This document shows positions 59,391 to 64,000 of a stretch of 64,000 nucleotides of DNA, in pieces. The stretch is from Protopterus annectens (lineage: Eukaryota > Chordata > Ceratodontiformes > Protopteridae): NCBI RefSeq assembly GCF_019279795.1, contig NC_056745.1, positions 510,909,823-510,973,822 on the forward strand. Direction: 5' to 3'. The position numbers and the translations under genes were made by a program. The notes under the pieces were generated by a model. It had not been told where the DNA came from, did not search any database, and saw only the letters and a program-made list of their open reading frames with translations. Positions within the stretch are counted from its first letter, which is position 1. Each line of letters opens with the position of its first letter.

Positions 59391-60930
59391 ATGTCTGGGT
59401 GTCCCCATTTCCTCGTTATCATGCTGAACACTTGTGGATTTAGCTTCCATTCATGAGGATCCATGAGATTTCTGCTTAGTTCATCTGCCAGTGTATTTTT
59501 TGTTCCTGGCAGGAATTGTGCCTGCAGATGTACTTGATAAGTCGGTGCTGTGTTCCACAAAGTCATGGCTTGTCTGCATAGGGGGTAGGAATGTGTGCCC
59601 CCATGCTTGTTTATGTACCACATAACTGTGGTATTGTCCGTCTTTATTAATAGTTGCCCTGGATGTATTAGGTCCTTGAAGGCTGTCAGGGCATTCTGTA
59701 CAGCTAGCATCTCTTTTTGATTGATGTGAAGATGCATTTGTTCCTTGGGCCACGTGCCCAGAATACATTTTCCTGCCATATGTGCTCCCCAGGCATAATC
59801 CGATGCATCTGTTGTTATTGTCTGCCTGGCTGTGGGTAAGGTGAAAGGCTGTCCCTTGTTGTGGTGACAGGCCTGTGACCACCATCGAAACTCCTGCTGT
59901 AGGCAGGGAATTAAAGTTATGATTGTCTCCAGGCTGTGACAATGCTGAGTACAAACACGTTTTAGATACCACTGTAGTTTCCTCATATGCAGTTTTGCAT
60001 ATGGAATTAGTAGAATGCAGGATGCCATGAAGCCCAGGGCCTGCAGAATTTTTCTTGCAGGGAGCTGGGTTTTTGTTGCCATCATTTGAAAGTAATGAGT
60101 CAGTTGTCTTTGTCTGGAGTGAGATAAGCCATCTGGGCAGTTGTATTCAAGCTTGCACCCATGAATATTATCTCTTGAGAGGGCACTACTTTTGATTTCT
60201 TTTCGTTTACTGTGTACCCTAGGCAAATTAGCAATCTTTTTACAAACGCCAGATGCTTTAGAAGAATATCCTTGCTCTCTGCTTGAATAAGGCAGTCGTC
60301 CAAGTAGGGATATATTTGAATTCCTTTTTGTCTGCAAAATGCAATTGCTGGTGCCAGGCATTTTGTGAAGACCCTGGGCGCAGTAGATAAGCCAAAGGGC
60401 AGTGCAGAGAATTGGTAATGCATTGAGCCTGCTATGAATCTGAGGTATCTTCTGCAAGATTGTCTGATTGGGACATGCAGGTATGCCTCCTTGAGGTCCA
60501 AAGTAACTAGCCAAGCCTTCTTGCCCAGCATGGGCAGAGTTGCTTTAGTGTTAACATTTTGAATTTTGGAACATCCAGAAAAGTATTTAGGATTGACAGG
60601 TCCAGTATTGGTCTCCAGGCTTTGTCCTTTCTGGGTACTAAGAAAAGTCTTGAGTAAAATCCTTGTCCCTGTTCTTGCTGTGGAACTTTTTGAATAGCTC
60701 CCATGTCCATAAGAGCAGCAATCTGTTTTTGTGCCTCTGCCCATTGGTTTTATGGCAGGTCTGGCATACCTTTTGGTTTTGGAAGCGTGTGGAAGTGGAA
60801 CCTGTAACCCTGAGAAACAATATTCAGCACCCATTGGTCCTGGGTGATCATGTGCCAATTTTTTGAGAAAAGTGCTAGCTTTCCCCCTAGGGGTGCTGTC
60901 AAAAGGTAAGTGCTTGGCATTTGCAGAGGG
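59035..60930 (-). pseudogene. DIRS-I reverse transcriptase/RNase H/methylase-like gene, broken
   Basis: QGFYSRLFLVPRKDK and RPILDLSILN (about 60610-60660), VTLDLKEAYLHVPI (about 60490), SALPFGLSTAPRVFTK (about 60380) and YLDDCLI (about 60295) in three frames. RNase H follows: TITTDASDYAWGAH, INQKEMLAV, KTDNTTVMWYINK and NTLADELSR. The methylase-like part continues in a second frame from about 59340 (AWKVGALSFSWKG, IAPDWPCQHWY). As in DIRS-B, a net +1 change puts the RT frame in line with the YR frame, here near 59335. Confidence 0.85.
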
Positions 60931-60989
60931 AAGTCATTGGGACTGTTTCATATAAGGTTGTGATTTGTCTTCCCCTCCTTTGGGTGCTG

Positions 60990-62007
60990 AAGCACCCCAT
61001 TGTTTAGGTCTGTAGGAGCCTTGGGGCTGAGATCTGTCTCTTGGGCGTCTATCTGCCTCTTTGTGGCCTGTCTGACACTGGAAAGGACCAATTTTTTGAA
61101 GGCCAGTTTCTGCTAAATCTAGGTGGTTGAACCTGTAAGAAATCTTTCACTGTGCATTGACTTTGCTTTATCCTCCATTTTTTTAACACCTCTTCTGCCT
61201 TAACACCAAACAAAGTATCATGCTGTAATGGAGCATCCAATAATTTTACTTTAACATGGTCAGGTAAGCTTTGTTCTTTCAACCAAGCATGCCTTCGAAT
61301 AACAGAGCCTGTAACTGCGGCTCTGCAAGAAGCCTCTAATGAATCTAAACCACACTGCAGAGTATGCTTTCCCACATGTTCAACTGCATGCAATAAATCC
61401 TGCATTTCCTTACTGTCAGGACTTTCTGTATTTGAAACCATTTTCTGTTTTAACAATGACATGAGGTACTGTTGATATTCAAGCATGTGAAACTGACAAT
61501 TTAAAGCTCTTACAGCTAAAGTAGCAGAAGTGTAAACTTTTTTCCCCCATCTGTCCAGAGCTCTGGAATCCCCATCCGAGGGGATAGGATTTTTGGCAGT
61601 GGAAGCCTTAACCCCTTTAGGACCCTGAGAAATTGTTTCTGGGTCTGCAGCGGGGTTTTTGTAAAGAAATTTATGAGAGTCAGGGACCCTGTATTACCCG
61701 TCTGGCTTGACTGGTGCAGGGGGTAAAGAATCAGGAGACAGACTGGATTCAGAAAAAACATCAACAATATCAAGCACAGGGGGGATAGCCAGGGGCCTGT
61801 GCTGAGGCAATAAAAGGAAGTCTCTGAGCCTTTTCTTGGATTCTGAATAATCCTGGCTCTCCCAATGGAAATGCTCCCTCATGGTGTGCAGGGTTTCCCC
61901 AAAAGAATAATCCTCAGGTGGTGAGGCTGAAGGTATGGACTCTTCTGCATCAGAGTCCTCATAGGGAGGGAGAGAATATCCCTGATCAGAAGAGGAATCA
62001 GAGGAAA
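60990..62007 (-). pseudogene. DIRS-I gag-like ORF1, 5' part displaced by CR1
   Basis: From the right: DSSSDQGYSLPPYEDSDAEE (acidic block, about 61980), ASPPEDYSFGETLHTMREHF (about 61900), LPQHRPLAIPPVLDIV (about 61790), then a frame change, RRHAWLKEQSLPDHVKVK (about 61280), PRFSRNWPSKNWSF (about 61100) and a basic tail. The N-terminal Cys/His region would lie beyond the LINE. Confidence 0.8.
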
Positions 62008-62785
62008 TATATGTGAGAGATGCAACTATATAGCCAAACTGGAGGCTAAGCTCTCTCAACCCAGTACTGGCACAGCCTGTCAGGAGGAGAAGGTAACCAC
62101 ACACACCACAAATCCAGTCTCACATAGACCTATCACATCAGCAAACCAAACACATAAACACACAAAAACATACTCGGAGGCTCTAAATAAAAATCTGCCT
62201 AAGCAGCAGAGACCTCCAAAGCAGACATCCAAGCAACACCTACCACGAAACAATATCTACGTAGCATATAGCTCACAAAGTCAGTGTGCCACACAGTTAC
62301 AGCCCTTAAGGCTAAACAACACACCTAATACACTTGCAATAGGTGACTCTATTGTCAGACGCACTGACGTCCCACTCACCCGGCTGAACAAGGAGAAGGT
62401 TACTGTAAGCTGCCTGTCGGGTGTCAGGATCCACCACATAACACAAGCACTCAGGTCACTCCAAAGCAAGTACAAATATGACTCCGTCATTGTCCATGCT
62501 GGTGTGATTGACCTGAGACGTACCTCCCTGGACTACATGAAAAAAGATGTACAGGAGCTCTTTGTTCATGTAGCCCAGGCCGGTATGACCCTGACCTTGA
62601 GTAGCATCTTACCCTCACCAAAAATGATGCCACAGTATAAAGACAAAATGATCAATTTTAACAATTGGCTAAAGTATTGGTGTCATTCAAAGGGGATCCA
62701 GTGTCTGTCAGCCTGGGATGACATGTTCGACAAGCCACGTTGCTTCGCTAGGCACTGCTTGCACCTGTCACCTCTGGGTTTTTGA
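62008..62785 (+). CDS. CR1-like ORF1 with esterase (SGNH-hydrolase-like) domain, 5'-truncated
   Basis: The frame is open from the insertion edge (CERCNYIAKLEAKL, a possible end of a Cys-rich domain with coil) to the stop at 62783-62785. LAIGDSIVRRTDVPL (about 62335) is the GDS-type nucleophile block. VSCLSGVRIHHI, then VIVHAGVIDLRRTS (about 62490) is the second block, with VID where active enzymes have xND, and CLHLSPLGF (about 62760) carries the C-terminal His. Esterase-like ORF1 proteins are known for CR1 elements. The start codon is lost. Confidence 0.8.
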
Positions 62786-62888
62786 ATACTGGCAAAGGCT
62801 CTTGCCTCCCCCATAGTGCCTTTTTTTAGGCAAGGCTCAAAAGACAAACCCACCCCCACAGACAACACAAAGAAAAAAAAAAACTAAG

Positions 62889-64000
62889 GGTAATGCTGCT
62901 CAACGCCAGAAGTCTAAACCTCAAGATGCACGCACTCGAGACTCTCCTCAGTATGGAAAATATCGATATCTGTGCAGTAACAGAAACCTGGTTCAAGGCT
63001 CCCGAGAGCACCCAGTACTAACAGGTTATACTTCATACCATGCTTTCCGTCCCCAAAACTTGGACCGAACCACAAAAGGCGGGGGAGTATCCATATTTAT
63101 CAAAGATACCCACACCTTCAGGTTAGTGACACTACACGAAGCATCGGAGACCATCCATGTGCAATTAACAGTGGGAAAAACTGCCTTTCAGTCTGTAGCC
63201 TACTACAGACCACCCTCCCAAACACAGGAACCTCACTCCGCTTTCCTGAGAACACTGGAGAATATGAAGGTCTCCCCAAACACTATTACATTGGGTGACT
63301 TCAACTACCCAAACATCGATTGGGAAAACTACTCAAGCCCAAACACCCTCGCCCAACAGTTCCTAGAATTTATAAACTCAAATGCTATGGAACAACTGAT
63401 CACTACTCCCACAAGAGGGGAAAACATATTGGCTGGGGTCATCCCCAACATGGGGTCTCTATGTTCCACACCAGAGGTATACCCCTCATTGGTAAGATCA
63501 GACCATAAACAAATCTCACTGGACATCCATATTCCTTCCCCACCCCTAGCCAAGGAAGCCACGGTGAAGAACTTCTCAAAAGCAAACTTCACACTTCTCA
63601 AAACTGAGGTGGAATACTTCAAAGCCCCCGGGCCAGTGGAAAATATGGCCCAGAATGCAGAATCCTTTACAAAAGCATTCTATGGACACCTACAGGAATG
63701 CATGGAGCATGCTACCCCAAATAAAACCAAGACTCACTCCTCCAAAGGCAGGAGACCTGTCTGGTGGATCCCAGCCATAAATAAGCTATACGACAGAAGG
63801 AGAAAGCTACTACATGACAGAGCAAAATCCCAAAAAGGGAAGGCGTCACTGATCAGTGCTAGCATGAAACTACGATCCCTCATAAAATCATCAAAGGCCA
63901 GCTTCGAAAGAAAAATTGCACAAGACACTAAAGATAATCACAAGGCCTTCTTTAGTTATGTCAGAAACCTGGGAGGCAACTCCCAGATATGCTCTGAGTT
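62889..64000 (+). pseudogene. CR1-like ORF2, endonuclease part, frameshifted
   Basis: VMLLNARSLNLKMHALETLL (about 62890), ICAVTETWF (about 62970), a one-base change at about 63015, then GGGVSIFIKDT (about 63080), VAYYRPPSQT (about 63200), ITLGDFNYPNIDW (about 63290), VRSDHKQISLDI (about 63490, SDH motif) and the linker RRPVWWIPAINKLYDRRRKL (about 63750). The RT lies beyond the window. Endonuclease catalytic residues (N, E, DFN, SDH) are all visible across the shift. Confidence 0.85.

Larger units (their letters stand above)
57472..62007 (-). mobile_element. DIRS-I: DIRS-type element inserted in DIRS-H, interrupted by CR1
   Basis: Minus-strand element. Left end agtacagttgtgtac at 57472, ICR at 57859-57960, recombinase, RT/RNase H and gag follow in order. 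The gag N-terminus, leader and right ITR are displaced beyond the window by a CR1-like LINE starting near 62008. It is close to DIRS-B and DIRS-C in protein sequence but has its own ITR (cactgttgcagtcattacac). Confidence 0.9.
62008..64000 (+). mobile_element. CR1-like LINE inserted in DIRS-I gag, cut by window end
   Basis: Plus-strand LINE, 5'-truncated within ORF1, carrying an ORF1 esterase-like domain, ORF2 endonuclease and the linker to RT. The linker (KASFERKIAQDTKDNHKAFF, SYVRNLGGNSQICSE) is nearly the same as that of the CR1 copy at 40131-42170, so both belong to one family, in opposite orientations. Confidence 0.9.

Overview
This window looks like intergenic DNA from a large, repeat-rich vertebrate genome. 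The mix of DIRS-type tyrosine-recombinase retrotransposons, a Penelope-like element with hammerhead-like motifs, CR1-, L2- and L1/Tx1-type LINEs, a DANA/Mermaid-type V-SINE and hAT/Harbinger DNA transposons fits a salamander best. A lungfish or another large-genome amphibian is possible. I recognise no host exon, tRNA, rRNA or CRISPR array. Nearly all coding signal belongs to transposable elements, most of them broken.

Layout. 1-1969: 5' end of a DIRS element (DIRS-A, minus strand), cut by the window edge. 1970-3411: 3' part of an L1/Tx1-like LINE holding a TA/CA microsatellite. 3412-9600: old low-complexity DNA with a Penelope terminal fragment, a V-SINE and two decayed LINEs. 9620-23243: one L2-type LINE copy (plus strand) split by two DIRS insertions, DIRS-B (9813-15323) and DIRS-C (15544-20809), only 220 bp apart. 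23880-30580: decayed DIRS-D, split by a Penelope-like element (25018-28216). 33300-34260: plus-strand DIRS gag relic (DIRS-E). 34400-36050: CR1-like relic. 37476-37814: hAT-type MITE with an 8-bp target duplication. 39360-44455: DIRS-F, split by a CR1-like LINE (40131-42170). 44585-51240: L2 tail, Harbinger fragments, a second L2 LINE (about 46490-49710) and a SINE with an L2-like tail. 52400-53080: SINE fragments. 53083-64000: nested DIRS relics G and H, the younger DIRS-I inserted in H, and a CR1-like LINE inserted in DIRS-I that runs off the window.

How the parts work together. Intact DIRS-type elements carry a gag-like ORF, reverse transcriptase/RNase H with a methylase-like region, and a tyrosine recombinase in an overlapping frame. 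Inverted terminal repeats flank them, and an internal complementary region (ICR) copies both ends. DIRS-B shows the complete DNA architecture: its ICR matches the two outer ends exactly over 59 and 43 nt. Recombinase and RT motifs are well preserved in DIRS-B, but frameshifts break its RT and gag genes. The insertions give a relative chronology: L2 before DIRS-B/C; DIRS-D before the Penelope element; DIRS-F before a CR1; and DIRS-H before DIRS-I before a CR1.
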